Origin: Barthelona sp. PAP020 | Taxonomy: Eukaryota; Metamonada: BaSk clade | NCBI GenBank assembly: GCA_040182905.1 | Contig: JARQWU010000021.1 | Coordinates: 16,783-80,782, forward strand | Length of the DNA: 64,000 nt | Direction of reading: 5' to 3' | Shown: positions 19,745 to 29,405 of the stretch, one piece after another | How the letters are laid out: each line of letters starts with the position of its first letter | How positions within the stretch are numbered: position 1 is the first letter of the stretch | Translations under genes and position numbers: made by a program | The notes under the pieces: generated by a model | The model's input: only the letters and a program-made list of their open reading frames with translations | The model's database searches: none | Told to the model about the DNA's origin: nothing

Positions 19745-20599
19745 ATGAAACCTGATTCACCAGAGTCAACGAAAAAAAAAACTTTTTATCCTGATAGTGA
19801 TTCTGATTCTTCGAATTCATCTCAAAACGACAAAATATACAAAACTTCACTTGAATTGGAAACAGTTTCTGATACTGCTGGTGCTTATGACACTGACAGT
19901 TCTGATAGGTTTAATGATGATAATGGTACTGAATTGAATTACACAGCTCTTTTTGATATTCCACTTTTGGAAATACAGTTGGATTTTGAAAGTGAAAGCG
20001 GTAATACTAGTGATAGTGATGATGACAGTTTATCTGATTGTAATTTAGAGGAAGAAGACACAACCGAATCTGAGTTAGAGTCTGAAATTGAATTGGAAAT
20101 TGAGTCTGAGTCTGAGTCTGAGTCTGAGACCGAGACCGAGACTGAATCTGAATCTGAATCTGAGAGTGAATCTAAATCTGATGATGGTGATAATAAAGAA
20201 GAGACTGCAACCGAATCTGACACAGAATCAACAAGTGAGTCTGAGTCTGAGTCTGAGTCTGAATCAGAAACTGAAAGCGAATATGAATCCGAAAAGGAAG
20301 CAAAAAAGGAATATTCTGATTCTGATTCTGAATCTGAGTCTGAAAGCGAATCCGAATCTGAAAGTGAATTTGAAAAGGAAGAAAATGAGGAAGAGCTTGA
20401 TTCTGAATCAACAAGTGAGTCTGAATCAAAATCCGAAAGTGAATCAGAATCCGAATCTGAAAGTGAATCTGAGAATGAAGAAGAGAATGAACAGGCGGAG
20501 ACTGAATCTGAGTCTGAAAGTGAATCTGAAAGCGAATCTCAAAGCGAATCTGAAATGGAAGAAGAGAAAGAAGAAAAGGAAGAAGAATCCAATTATTAG
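19745..20599 (+). CDS. Ser-Glu repeat acidic protein, ORF ends at an in-frame TAG
   Basis: An ATG at 19745 opens a 284-residue ORF. The N-terminal ~110 residues are acidic and Ser/Asp-rich. Then come long runs of alternating Ser and Glu encoded by (TCTGAG/TCTGAA/AGTGAA) hexamers. Each run is a dense set of potential casein kinase 2 sites, as in nucleolar or chromatin scaffold proteins, but no family is recognisable. The TAG at 20597-20599 interrupts a frame that continues in the same composition for 74 more codons. The protein may therefore be longer in vivo, through an unrecognised splice, a sequencing error, readthrough or allelic loss. Hexamer repeats make alignment-based identification unreliable. 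Confidence 0.65.
   Translation: MKPDSPESTKKKTFYPDSDSDSSNSSQNDKIYKTSLELETVSDTAGAYDTDSSDRFNDDNGTELNYTALFDIPLLEIQLDFESESGNTSDSDDDSLSDCNLEEEDTTESELESEIELEIESESESESETETETESESESESESKSDDGDNKEETATESDTESTSESESESESESETESEYESEKEAKKEYSDSDSESESESESESESEFEKEENEEELDSESTSESESKSESESESESESESENEEENEQAETESESESESESESQSESEMEEEKEEKEEESNY
20098..20575 (+). repeat. Hexanucleotide Ser-Glu coding repeat array
   Basis: Degenerate tandem hexamers of the TCTGAG/TCTGAA/AGTGAA/AGCGAA type encode alternating Ser-Glu, interrupted by Lys/Asp-rich spacers. Synonymous variation between units suggests an old array kept by selection on composition. Confidence 0.9.
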
Positions 20600-20824
20600 T
20601 TTCAAAGCGAATCTGAAAAAGAAGAAGAGAAGAAAGAGGAAAAAAATGATTCTGAAAGTGAGCCTGAAAAGGAAGAATCAGAAAGTGAATCAGAAAGTGA
20701 GTCTGAGATGAAAAACTTCAAAAAAGAGGCTAATGATAGATATAATGATGATGATAGAGCAAATAAACATAAGCCCAACAAAAAACTTGCACCAAGACAA
20801 TTTTGGACAAGATTCAACTGTTAA
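20600..20824 (+). pseudogene. In-frame continuation of the Ser-Glu gene after TAG
   Basis: Immediately after the TAG the same frame stays open for 74 codons to TAA at 20822-20824. It begins FQSESEKEEE, contains three more Ser-Glu runs and ends in a non-repetitive basic tail with KLAPRQFWTRF. The non-repetitive end looks like a real C-terminus. The bases before the break (ATTATTAG) also look like a 3' splice site, so an intron with its donor inside the repeat is possible. Otherwise this is a C-terminal part cut off by a nonsense change. Confidence 0.5.
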
Positions 20825-21384
20825 TTAGTCAGAAAAACAACAAAAAATCTGAAAGTTTACATAAAAGTGAGGAAAGAAATTCCTCAAGTCTTTTTTTTTT
20901 CTCTTTGTATGAAATTTCCATTTGTGAATTTATAAATTCGCAGCAGATTATATACAAATTGTAAAATTGTTTTCATTTCAACCAAAATTTTCTGTGATTT
21001 ACTTAAAGAGCAAAAAAAAAAGGTGAAGAAGGTAAAAATTTATATGAAAAAGAAACAAAGAAAAATTACCCTGCAATTGTTGGTTTTTTCTTTTTTTTAA
21101 AAGACAGGTGCCCATGTACTCTATTATGCATAGATTTAACAGTTAAAATCAATCAAATCTCTTTTTTTTTTGGAAAATATGTAAAAGAATTGGATAAGAA
21201 AAAGAAAACAATTATCATTTATTTCTTCAATGATCAAAACAATTGAAGAATTGAAAACAAAAAGATTTGGGAAATGAACAGGTTCAAATTTTGAACTTTC
21301 CAAGCATTTTTGAATTGAACAACTTTAATAAAATACAACAACATTTGAGATTAAACAGAATTATAAAAAAAAAAAAGTTATCAT
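20825..21384. other. Convergent intergenic region, no gene seen
   Basis: About 560 bp of A/T-rich sequence with several T8-T9 and A9-A11 runs between convergent genes. No ORF with coding composition, tRNA or other RNA signature was seen. It probably holds only 3' UTRs. Confidence 0.5.
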
Positions 21385-23193
21385 CTATTTGGGTTGAGAA
21401 ACTAATGATTGAATGATTGCCTTTGAATATTTTAAACGTTTGAAAATTTCAGAATGTTTCGTTTTTACCAACTGGGATTGTTCTAATACCATAGGAACAC
21501 GATCTTTGTTCAAATAGCCAATTTTCTTTGATCCAACATCCCAAATTAGCTTTGTATGATCAGAAAAGTTGGTTTGAACAATGCTCTTTGCAAGTCTAAA
21601 AACCATTGCTCTGTTAGTACGAACATATGACTTCACATAATTGCATTGTTCCAAATCAGCATAGGTATCATTAGTTAACGAAACATCATGCGGGAAAACT
21701 GTTGTAGAAAGATGTTTAAACTGGTTTCTAGCATAAATAACACATGAAACTTTTTGTTGCAATTGGTCTGGAGGAGTTCGAAAATTAAATCTTATGGGTT
21801 GAGCATCATGCAATCTTTTATTCCCAAAACTATCTGTTTCTTGTGATTGAACACGTTGAATAAAAACACATTCCTCACCATGCAGAAAAGCCAACATTTT
21901 GGAATTATCATTGAACAAAATTCCCATTATACCTGAGGATAAAAGATATGAGAATCCAAATTTGGCCTCGTGATGTGCCCAAAGCAACACATGTTGGCCA
22001 GGCAAATTTTCATAACCCTTCGCAAATTGCATTGGGGCAACACCATTATTTACATTGTTTTTGACATTATTTTGTATTTTTTCCTCTTCAATCCTATTTA
22101 TTTTTTGATTGAGTGTCGTTATTGATGGTTTTTTGGCAAGAGGAGAATCAACATGTTTATCAACACTTCTCTTTACAGTTGAATCAGGATTATTGTTTGC
22201 TTTTACCAATGGTGTAATCTTTGGGGAGGCTTTTGGCGACTTTACATGCACACTCATTGGAACTGGTTGAGCAAAAAACGGATGATTCATTAAGGAAGTT
22301 AGACTAGGTCTAAATCTTCTTGAAACTAAAATAGAGTTGATTAAATCAACAATTAATTCAGGATAATCATTTGATGGATATTCAACATTTCCAACTCCTT
22401 TTAAAATGTTCTTAGCTGTTTGATCTGGGCCAAGTTTTGATTCAAAAGGAGGCTTACCAACTAACATTGTGTAAAAGCAAACACCCAAACTCCATACATC
22501 AACTTTCAATGTGTAAGGTTTTTTTTTGACAATTTCAGGAGCCATATAATTTGGGGTTCCACAACAACTGCTTCTTTCCTCCATTTTACTTCTTAAAGTC
22601 ACAGCCATACCAAAATCACAGTATTTCAAACGCTTTTCACGAGTCAATAGAATGTTAGAAGGTTTAATATCTCTATGCATTACCATATTCTCATGTAAAA
22701 AATGTAATTTATTGATCATTTCACGTCCCCAAAAACGTATTTCATTTTCACTCAAAGGGCCTTGTTTATTTATGACTTGCTGCAAAGAAGCTCCTAATTT
22801 TTCCTGAATAATATATACACACTGGTCATCATTGAAATGCTCCAAAAGTTTTACCACAGGACAATTCTCTATTTGAGATAACTGAGTGTGTATAGCTAAT
22901 TCTTGTTCTAATTTCGTCAAATGTTTTTGTTCCAAGCCTTCCAAAGCAATGGTTTTGCAAGCTGCAATTTTTGTAGATCTTGACATAGGATCGATATAAG
23001 TAACTTCCCAAACGGTTCCAAATCCTCCTTTTCCTAACATCTTTCCTCGCTTATATAAAATGCCATTTCTATTTGAAATAATTTCAGGTGGTTTGACTAA
23101 AACGCGTTTCCCTCGTTTTAACCGTTTAATAATTTCAACCTTTTGTGGTTGATTTGTATCAACCTCATATGGTTGATACAACACAGAATTCAT
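21385..23193 (-). CDS. PLK: Polo-like kinase (PLK)
   Basis: The ORF opens at a GTG (23235); the first ATG at 23193 gives 602 residues. Numbered from that Met, the kinase domain has GKGGFGTV (54-61), catalytic Lys80, HRDIKPSN (173-180), DFG (193-195) and the T-loop ending in CGTPNYMAPE. After a Lys/Ser/Pro linker, the C-terminal ~200 residues contain polo boxes; the first has KFGFSYLLSSG and GILFNDNSKM, close to the PLK1 pattern. A second, weaker unit follows near the end. Polo kinases control mitotic entry, spindle poles and cytokinesis, with the polo boxes docking on phosphorylated partners. The kinase appears active. It is unrelated in position to the degenerate polo-type gene at 49921-51195. 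Confidence 0.9.
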   Translation of the reverse strand: MNSVLYQPYEVDTNQPQKVEIIKRLKRGKRVLVKPPEIISNRNGILYKRGKMLGKGGFGTVWEVTYIDPMSRSTKIAACKTIALEGLEQKHLTKLEQELAIHTQLSQIENCPVVKLLEHFNDDQCVYIIQEKLGASLQQVINKQGPLSENEIRFWGREMINKLHFLHENMVMHRDIKPSNILLTREKRLKYCDFGMAVTLRSKMEERSSCCGTPNYMAPEIVKKKPYTLKVDVWSLGVCFYTMLVGKPPFESKLGPDQTAKNILKGVGNVEYPSNDYPELIVDLINSILVSRRFRPSLTSLMNHPFFAQPVPMSVHVKSPKASPKITPLVKANNNPDSTVKRSVDKHVDSPLAKKPSITTLNQKINRIEEEKIQNNVKNNVNNGVAPMQFAKGYENLPGQHVLLWAHHEAKFGFSYLLSSGIMGILFNDNSKMLAFLHGEECVFIQRVQSQETDSFGNKRLHDAQPIRFNFRTPPDQLQQKVSCVIYARNQFKHLSTTVFPHDVSLTNDTYADLEQCNYVKSYVRTNRAMVFRLAKSIVQTNFSDHTKLIWDVGSKKIGYLNKDRVPMVLEQSQLVKTKHSEIFKRLKYSKAIIQSLVSQPK

Positions 23194-23759
23194 AGATTTG
23201 GATTTTGAAAAAAGAATTCTGCCAATTTTGTTCACAATTTTTTTATTGTTAATTCAAATCTTTGATTCTTTTTTGCTTTTTTTTCAAGATAAAATAATGA
23301 TTATTTGTATTTATTGTTAATATTTTGAAAATTCCTCTTAAAAAAATAATACTGATTATTACCGCTCTTTTATTAAATGCAAATCCTTGATTTTTATGTT
23401 GTGTTTACCATTGAAAAAACTTCCAAAAGATTAAAATAAAAAAAAAACTGATATGAGAATGAAACAAATGCTGCAAAAAAGAAATCTTTTTTTTTTTGAG
23501 GACTTTTACCGATTATTATGGTTTTATTTCATCAATATGACTTGACTTATAAACATTTATGAGTTCACATTATTTACAAAGTGAATTTCAATTTCTAAAA
23601 TACTTGACAAAAGAAATTCAGTCTTCTTCCTGGGTAAAATCGAAATAAAGTGTTATTTTAATGAAATAAAAGAAAATTGAACATATATTTATGAAATAAA
23701 AAAATTGAAAAAAGGTTATTGTCTTCACTAAATGGATATACTCCAAAACAATACAAAAA
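23194..23759. other. Intergenic region upstream of PLK, no gene seen
   Basis: About 570 bp lie between the PLK start and the stop of the hydrolase gene, both on the minus strand. It holds the PLK promoter and the hydrolase 3' end. The frames at 23618-23842 are low-complexity Phe/Ile shadows and are not annotated. Confidence 0.5.
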
Positions 23760-25034
23760 TTAAAAATTATAGACAGATTTTGGATATTTCTGAACGATTT
23801 CGAAAGATGGGTCTTGAAATTGGACAAACTGCTCAATATCACTATCAGAAGAATCTCCAGACTTTTCTTTCAATTCTTTTTCTTTTTCAAGACGAATCCA
23901 AAGAGTATGTGGAAATTCGAACTCTTTCCACCTAAAAGTTTCCAAATAATTGAATAAATTGAATACCAAAACATTGAAAATATCGATCATATCTTCGTTA
24001 TCATAGTATCTTCTAAAAGGCATTGGATTAACTGTGGCACATAGGTGATCACATTCGGGCAATAAAACATGAAAGGCCCCAGGCAATTTTGTACTATAAT
24101 AAGGCACAACACCATCAGATTTTTGCTCCAACTGAATTTGTAAGAATGTAAAAGCTGCAGTTTCTTTCATGATATTGATGAAACTTTTGTTAATTGTTTC
24201 ATTTACCGCATCAACAGCCAAACCAATTGCTTTTGTTATTTCAAGTCCTGATCGCCAAATAGACCAAATTTTACTCAAAAGTGTGGTGGAAAACGCTTCT
24301 TTTAGACCAACTTTAACAATATTCAAAGAAGCTTCTCCAAAATCAGGAGTATATATTGAGCCTGCTGAAATGGTTGGGATGCGACATAGCAATTTTACAA
24401 TTGAATCATGATGCTCATTCATATACTCAACTCTTCTTTCGGTTTCAAGGTCTTTTGCACTTTCAAGTCTTCCACCTGTTGATTCTAAAGCTATTTTTGA
24501 AATGATATCTGGCGCCATATCAGCTATTTCAGTTCCATAAAAAGGAGATTGATAAGCAATCCAGCCTTTGATATTGTTGGTAACTTCTGGATGATGTAAA
24601 AGACAGTGTAAAAAATCCATACCACCTTTTGAATGGGTTACCATCAATATTTCAATGTAAGAGTTTTCTTCAATCAATTTTAACAGCACATTTCTAATGG
24701 CTAACGCATTATTTTGAACACCAAGTTGACTATGAAATCCCTTACAATCAGCTAAATCAGTAAAAGGAATATTTATGGATTTTAAATAGCTCTTTAAAAC
24801 TTCAAAAGTAGCCCCAGAATTTTTTTCCATGGGTAATTCTAATTCTGGCAAAGCTTTCAATATTTTAGGTCCAAATTCAGGAATAAGTCCTAAGACTTTT
24901 TCAATAAGTTCTTTACTCTCCTTCAATAAAGTGTTTTCCAAATCATTAAATATTTGACTTAAAAATCCCGGAACAAAACAAATATGATATCTACATAGTT
25001 TTGTTTTCAACGAATTAATATCAATATCAATCAT
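23760..25034 (-). CDS. Lipase-like alpha/beta hydrolase
   Basis: A 424-residue protein from ATG 25034. An early strand ending CFVPGF fits the oxyanion loop of lipases. The likely nucleophile is Ser in VTHSKGG (about residue 133), where the usual first Gly of GxSxG is Thr. Candidates for the other catalytic residues follow in canonical order: Asp in KSDGVVPYYS and His in ECDHLC. These support an intact triad of a PGAP1/LCAT-like or triacylglycerol-lipase-like fold. No signal peptide is evident, so it is probably cytosolic. Substrate unknown. Related bacterial and fungal serine hydrolases share the DG-VP-S pattern. The nearby 25097 gene is on the same strand 62 bp upstream. Confidence 0.7.
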   Translation of the reverse strand: MIDIDINSLKTKLCRYHICFVPGFLSQIFNDLENTLLKESKELIEKVLGLIPEFGPKILKALPELELPMEKNSGATFEVLKSYLKSINIPFTDLADCKGFHSQLGVQNNALAIRNVLLKLIEENSYIEILMVTHSKGGMDFLHCLLHHPEVTNNIKGWIAYQSPFYGTEIADMAPDIISKIALESTGGRLESAKDLETERRVEYMNEHHDSIVKLLCRIPTISAGSIYTPDFGEASLNIVKVGLKEAFSTTLLSKIWSIWRSGLEITKAIGLAVDAVNETINKSFINIMKETAAFTFLQIQLEQKSDGVVPYYSTKLPGAFHVLLPECDHLCATVNPMPFRRYYDNEDMIDIFNVLVFNLFNYLETFRWKEFEFPHTLWIRLEKEKELKEKSGDSSDSDIEQFVQFQDPSFEIVQKYPKSVYNF

Positions 25035-25096
25035 TTAAAATCAAAAAAAAAAGGAATATTTTCAGCTTGGAAAACAGTGTTTATGAAAACTACACA

Positions 25097-26143
25097 TTAT
25101 TGATCATCAGCCCATTTGTCTGCAAAAGCCAATAATCTATTGGTATTAGCAATCTGTTTTGACTGGGAAGGAATTTGAGGAGAATAAAATGAGTGAAGAT
25201 AATTCCTTGAAATTTCTTGCTCTTCCAAATTGCCAAATCTTTGTGTTAATTCAAAAAAAGCTTGAAACAAATGAAATCTATCTTTATTTTTTTCAAAAGC
25301 ATTTGGATGAATTCTCAACAAATCGATATAAAAATCACAACCTTTCTTCATGACTTCAAAAGTATGATCATATCCAACATTTATCAATAAATATTTTGAA
25401 AATTCCAGCCATATTTCAAAATCAGCTAATATGGGCGAAAAACAAATTCTGTGAAAAATTTCTTCAGTGTATTCTGGAAAAATTTCAACAAGACTCAAAA
25501 ATTGTTCCAAATTTTCAGGATTCTTCTCACATTCCCTTAAATAAATATCTAATGCTTCATTGGTAAATGTATGAATGATATCAGAAGCAAAAGTTAAAAT
25601 TTTTTCAGAATCATCATTAGAATCATCAATAGATATTGTCCAAAGTTCGAACAAGTTTCTACATTCTTCATTTAACTCCAAAAAATGATATATCTGATAA
25701 AATGAATGAAACAAAGATGTATTTTTACATAATTTTAATGAAAGATTTACAATATCATTAAATTTATTTATATTATGTCTACGAATATAAAATAATGCTG
25801 TTTGATACCAGAATTCAGGTAATATTATTTCTTTTTGTGTACTCCAATCAATTAATTCATTCATCAGTTCAATACCAATGGTAAGATAATCCGTGTGTAA
25901 CTCAATAAATAGAATTAATAATAATCTACAAAAACCATACCATTCAACATTTTCATAAGAAACATTGTTACAATTATCAATTAAATCGTCTATTGAATGA
26001 TATGATTTTTGAAATAATTGAAATTGGCAAGTGAAATAATTAATCAATTTTCGTGAATCGCTTTTGGAATCATTTAAATATTGGTTCGCTTGTTTAATTA
26101 ATGTTTCAATATTTTGATGATATTTTTCTTCATTATCATTCAT
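25097..26143 (-). CDS. Helical-repeat (HAT/TPR-like) protein, unrecognised
   Basis: Starts at ATG 26143, 348 residues. It is almost entirely helical, with recurring patterns of aromatic and Leu residues such as FEIWLEFSKYLL and LPEFWYQTALFYI that resemble half-a-TPR or TPR repeats found in RNA-processing factors (Utp6, Rna14, Clf1). The match is compositional; no specific family was recognised. The first ~60 residues are acidic and Asn-rich. It is divergent from RIO1 with only 46 bp between the start codons, so the two may share a promoter, which would fit a joint role in ribosome maturation (inference only). Confidence 0.6.
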   Translation of the reverse strand: MNDNEEKYHQNIETLIKQANQYLNDSKSDSRKLINYFTCQFQLFQKSYHSIDDLIDNCNNVSYENVEWYGFCRLLLILFIELHTDYLTIGIELMNELIDWSTQKEIILPEFWYQTALFYIRRHNINKFNDIVNLSLKLCKNTSLFHSFYQIYHFLELNEECRNLFELWTISIDDSNDDSEKILTFASDIIHTFTNEALDIYLRECEKNPENLEQFLSLVEIFPEYTEEIFHRICFSPILADFEIWLEFSKYLLINVGYDHTFEVMKKGCDFYIDLLRIHPNAFEKNKDRFHLFQAFFELTQRFGNLEEQEISRNYLHSFYSPQIPSQSKQIANTNRLLAFADKWADDQ

Positions 26144-26189
26144 AATATTATTAGTTGAAAGAAATTTTGTTGTTGATAAAAATGAAAAA
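26144..26189. promoter_or_regulatory. 46-bp divergent spacer, helical-repeat gene / RIO1
   Basis: Both start codons face outward across 46 bp of A/T-rich DNA. Any promoter for the two genes must lie here or inside the genes. If RIO1 begins at the second ATG (26223) the spacer is 79 bp. Confidence 0.4.
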
Positions 26190-27866
26190 ATGTTTAGTTT
26201 TTTTTTATCGCTTAATCAACAAATGGTAATTGAAAATATAGAAAATTTCGATGATTATAATGATTATGGTACTAATATTGTAACGAAATTTGAAAGTTTT
26301 GAAAAATTTAATCACAAGTTGGATGCAAAATTAAATACTAGGAAAAAAGACAAAAAGGATCGAGCTACAAAAGAACAAGTTTTAGATAAGATAACTAAAG
26401 GTATTTTATATCGTTTTGTTTCCCAAGGAATCTTTGATGAATTAGGGGAATGTGTTAGCACTGGAAAAGAAGCAAATGTTTATTCTGGCATAACAACAAA
26501 GGAAACATTAGCTGTAAAGATATTTAAAACCTCAATCCTAGTCTTTAAAGATAGAGATCGTTACATTTCTGGTGAATATAGGTTTAGATATGGCTATTCG
26601 AAGAAAAATCCAAGAAAAATGGTTAGTTTATGGGCTGAAAAAGAATTCCGAAATTTAAAACGTTTGAAAGCTGGAAATTTACCTGTTCCCACACCTATTG
26701 CATTGAAAAATCATGTCATTGTGATGGAGTTTTTGGGAAAGAATGGTGTTGCTGCGCCAAGATTGAAAAATGTTAATCTTCCTTTTCTTGTTGAAGAGGG
26801 ACTAAGACGAATGAATGATCCGAGATTAGATGATGAAGCTTTCTTTGAAAAGCAAGTTTTAAAGAAGTTAGACAAAGTTAAAAGAAATTTATATGTTCAA
26901 CTATGCATTATGATGCGAAGTATGTTTCAAACATGTAGGCTTGTTCACGCTGATCTTTCAGAATACAATATTTTGTATTTTGAGCAGAAATTATGGATCA
27001 TTGATGTATCTCAATCTGTTGAGCACGACCATCCTAATGCATTTGAATTTTTAAGATCTGATATCAAAAATGTGAATGATTTTTGGAAAAAGCAAGGGAT
27101 TGAGACTTTGACGAATGAAGAATTGTTTTCATTTATTCTTTTGGATTCTCTCTATCTTGCCAGGATAAAAATTCCCCCTAGTTATGAGAAACATTTGATT
27201 TCTGGTGATGATGTTCAAGAACGAAGTGCTGAATTTTTACTCAGAGCACTTTTGAAGCACAGAAGAGAAAATCCACTGGAAATAACTCATGAGGATGAAA
27301 TCTTTGAAAAATTATTTATGTCTGTCTTCATTCCACAAAAGTTGGGAGAAACTGAATTTGATGAAGTGGAAGAAAAGGAAGATAACGGTGCATGGGTTGT
27401 GTTACCACCTCAACTAGAATTCACACCTTATTTTATTGATTTCATCGAGGATAAACTTGCGGACACTGGAATAATTGAGCTTATACCCGAAGAAGAAATA
27501 GATCCTGATGTTTTGAATGATTTCAAGTTACGTACCAAACCCAGGTTTAGTGATGAGGATTATATTCAAGAAGTTGCAATTAGAGAACAAGAAAAAATAT
27601 CTAGAAACAAGAAAGTTTCCTCAAATCCCATAAAAATTGAACTAGAAACCAATTTCAAAGAGCTTCAATCACAAACTACAGTTGATACTACGAATCCAGA
27701 ATGGAACAGTATTGCGGATAAGAAAGAAAGAAATGAATTGAGAAAAGAACACAATAAAATGATTAAAAAGCTTAATAAGGAACGTAGAGAAATGAAAAAA
27801 GAATTAAGTGGAGGTAAGAAAGAAAAAAAGAGAAAAATCAAAAAATCTAAATCATCACAAAAATAA
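26190..27866 (+). CDS. RIO1: RIO1 atypical kinase (40S maturation)
   Basis: The protein has the RIO1 hallmark order: STGKEANVY in place of the glycine loop, AVKIF with the ATP-binding Lys, the flexible loop with RDRYISGEYRFRYGY, WAEKEFRNLKRL, the catalytic LVHADLSEYN and the metal-binding IIDVSQSVEHDHP. The C-terminus is Lys-rich, as in yeast Rio1. RIO1 is an ATPase/kinase needed for the last cytoplasmic steps of 40S maturation. The frame is open from ATG 26190, but the ATG at 26223 (residue 12) is as plausible, since the first residues are a hydrophobic stretch that fits poorly with a cytosolic kinase. An out-of-frame ATG at 26182 precedes both. Confidence 0.93.
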   Translation: MFSFFLSLNQQMVIENIENFDDYNDYGTNIVTKFESFEKFNHKLDAKLNTRKKDKKDRATKEQVLDKITKGILYRFVSQGIFDELGECVSTGKEANVYSGITTKETLAVKIFKTSILVFKDRDRYISGEYRFRYGYSKKNPRKMVSLWAEKEFRNLKRLKAGNLPVPTPIALKNHVIVMEFLGKNGVAAPRLKNVNLPFLVEEGLRRMNDPRLDDEAFFEKQVLKKLDKVKRNLYVQLCIMMRSMFQTCRLVHADLSEYNILYFEQKLWIIDVSQSVEHDHPNAFEFLRSDIKNVNDFWKKQGIETLTNEELFSFILLDSLYLARIKIPPSYEKHLISGDDVQERSAEFLLRALLKHRRENPLEITHEDEIFEKLFMSVFIPQKLGETEFDEVEEKEDNGAWVVLPPQLEFTPYFIDFIEDKLADTGIIELIPEEEIDPDVLNDFKLRTKPRFSDEDYIQEVAIREQEKISRNKKVSSNPIKIELETNFKELQSQTTVDTTNPEWNSIADKKERNELRKEHNKMIKKLNKERREMKKELSGGKKEKKRKIKKSKSSQK

Positions 27867-28097
27867 CATTATTTTTTCAAATTTTATTGGATAAAGCGGT
27901 CAACAAAGTTTTTTTTTTTCTAAGAAAGATCATTGTTTTATAATTGGGTTTTGAAAATGAGAATTGGTCAAAATTTTCTTTTCTTTTAGATATTTCGTTA
28001 TTTTTCCATGATGAATATGAAGATTTGGAGAAAGTAAATTCTCTCAAAAAGAGAATATGTTAAAATCAAAAAAAAAAAATTGAGAATCAAATGAAAT

Positions 28098-29222
28098 TTA
28101 TTTCGGCACAAAATCAGAATAAGAACACATTAACAAAGCAATTGGAAGGAATAAATTATCAATACCATCAATAATAAATTCTAAAAAACCAGTGATTACA
28201 CTGATCAAAATAAAATTTTTAATTTCAAGCGCATAACAAGCAAAAATCATCCAAATTACACAAGCCAAAACACCACCAACTGATTTACTGTTATTAAACC
28301 TTTTAATTGGGAAAATCGAACCAATACAAGCTGCAGCAGCATCACCAAATGTTAATACACATAATGGAATAAAAGCATTTGAAGAATAATCAACAAAAAA
28401 ACCACAGGATGCACCTAACAATAAAGCCCAATGTGAAAATAAAACTTCTTTTTCTTCTTTTCTTGAAAACTTTAACATCTGGTTTCTTAAATCAATAAGA
28501 TACGAATTCTTGAAATCAAACATTGAATAGAACATTTCAACAGCAATCATCACGATAAATGCAAGAAATATTAAAAACCTGAGAAGTTCAACAGATTTGT
28601 CATGCAAAATAATCACAATAAAGAAAAAAATAAAATGAAAAAATTTTCTTACTACCATTTGAGGTAACCAACTGATAATAAAAGGAAAAATCAAAAAACA
28701 CGCTAAAAACAGTATATACGGAAAAATTTGAAATAAATCAACCAAATTAATGTGTGAAAAAGAATAAATTGTGGGTAGAAATGGAATAAAAATTACATTG
28801 GCTATTAATAAAAAAAATATCATTTTCATTGGTGTTTTTAAAGAAATACAACAAAATGAAATGAATACAAAACAAAAACGTATGTCATAAGGGAATAACA
28901 TAATTTGTATCAACAAAAAAATACTTAAACCTTCTCTTAGAGGTAAAATATTAGGGCATGTTAGAAGAACAATCCCAACACATCCTATAACCTTCAGCAT
29001 TTCATAATAATTACCATAACTAAAATAAATAATGGGAATTAAAAGAATATAACTGATATATTTCTTTGTTAAATAAAATATTGTAAGAAAAATTAGTCCT
29101 AATTGTATCGATTTGGTCGAATATTGTGAAAATAAAAAGAAAGAGTTCATGTACAACCAAAAGCCAATAACATCATGTAAGTTATCTTTTTTAGTATCTT
29201 TAGATCGGAATAACTCTTTCAT
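28098..29222 (-). CDS. DOLK: Dolichol kinase (SEC59/DOLK)
   Basis: The frame opens at GTG 29255, but the first ATG at 29222 gives 374 residues. The protein is a string of about ten hydrophobic segments. The C-terminal ~150 residues carry the polyprenol kinase signature: RKFFHF, then FGDAAAACIGS, then KSVGG and the terminal FIIDGIDNLFLP. These match the CTP-binding half of Sec59/DOLK. The enzyme phosphorylates dolichol on the ER membrane with CTP to give the lipid carrier for N-glycosylation and GPI synthesis. The N-terminal half is divergent and shorter than in human DOLK (538 residues). It fits functionally with KRTCAP2 and GFAT in the same window, but their proximity is probably chance. Confidence 0.88.
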   Translation of the reverse strand: MKELFRSKDTKKDNLHDVIGFWLYMNSFFLFSQYSTKSIQLGLIFLTIFYLTKKYISYILLIPIIYFSYGNYYEMLKVIGCVGIVLLTCPNILPLREGLSIFLLIQIMLFPYDIRFCFVFISFCCISLKTPMKMIFFLLIANVIFIPFLPTIYSFSHINLVDLFQIFPYILFLACFLIFPFIISWLPQMVVRKFFHFIFFFIVIILHDKSVELLRFLIFLAFIVMIAVEMFYSMFDFKNSYLIDLRNQMLKFSRKEEKEVLFSHWALLLGASCGFFVDYSSNAFIPLCVLTFGDAAAACIGSIFPIKRFNNSKSVGGVLACVIWMIFACYALEIKNFILISVITGFLEFIIDGIDNLFLPIALLMCSYSDFVPK

Positions 29223-29405
29223 AAAACATAAAATATAAAATTTGATTAAGACCACATAAAAAAATTATAATCACAGATTTATTTCAAATAATAAAACAAA
29301 TAATTAGTGTTAATAAAGTGTCATTTTAAACAAGCTATGAATAATTTCTATTTAATGAAATATTAAAAGTGAATCTTTGTTTTTGTTTGTCAATTTGGAG
29401 ATTTT

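Noticed and set aside
19939-20223. Minus-strand Ser-Asp repeat ORF opposite the Ser-Glu gene
   Set aside because: Mirror of the hexamer repeat; the plus-strand frame has an ATG, a non-repetitive N-terminus and a longer open frame.
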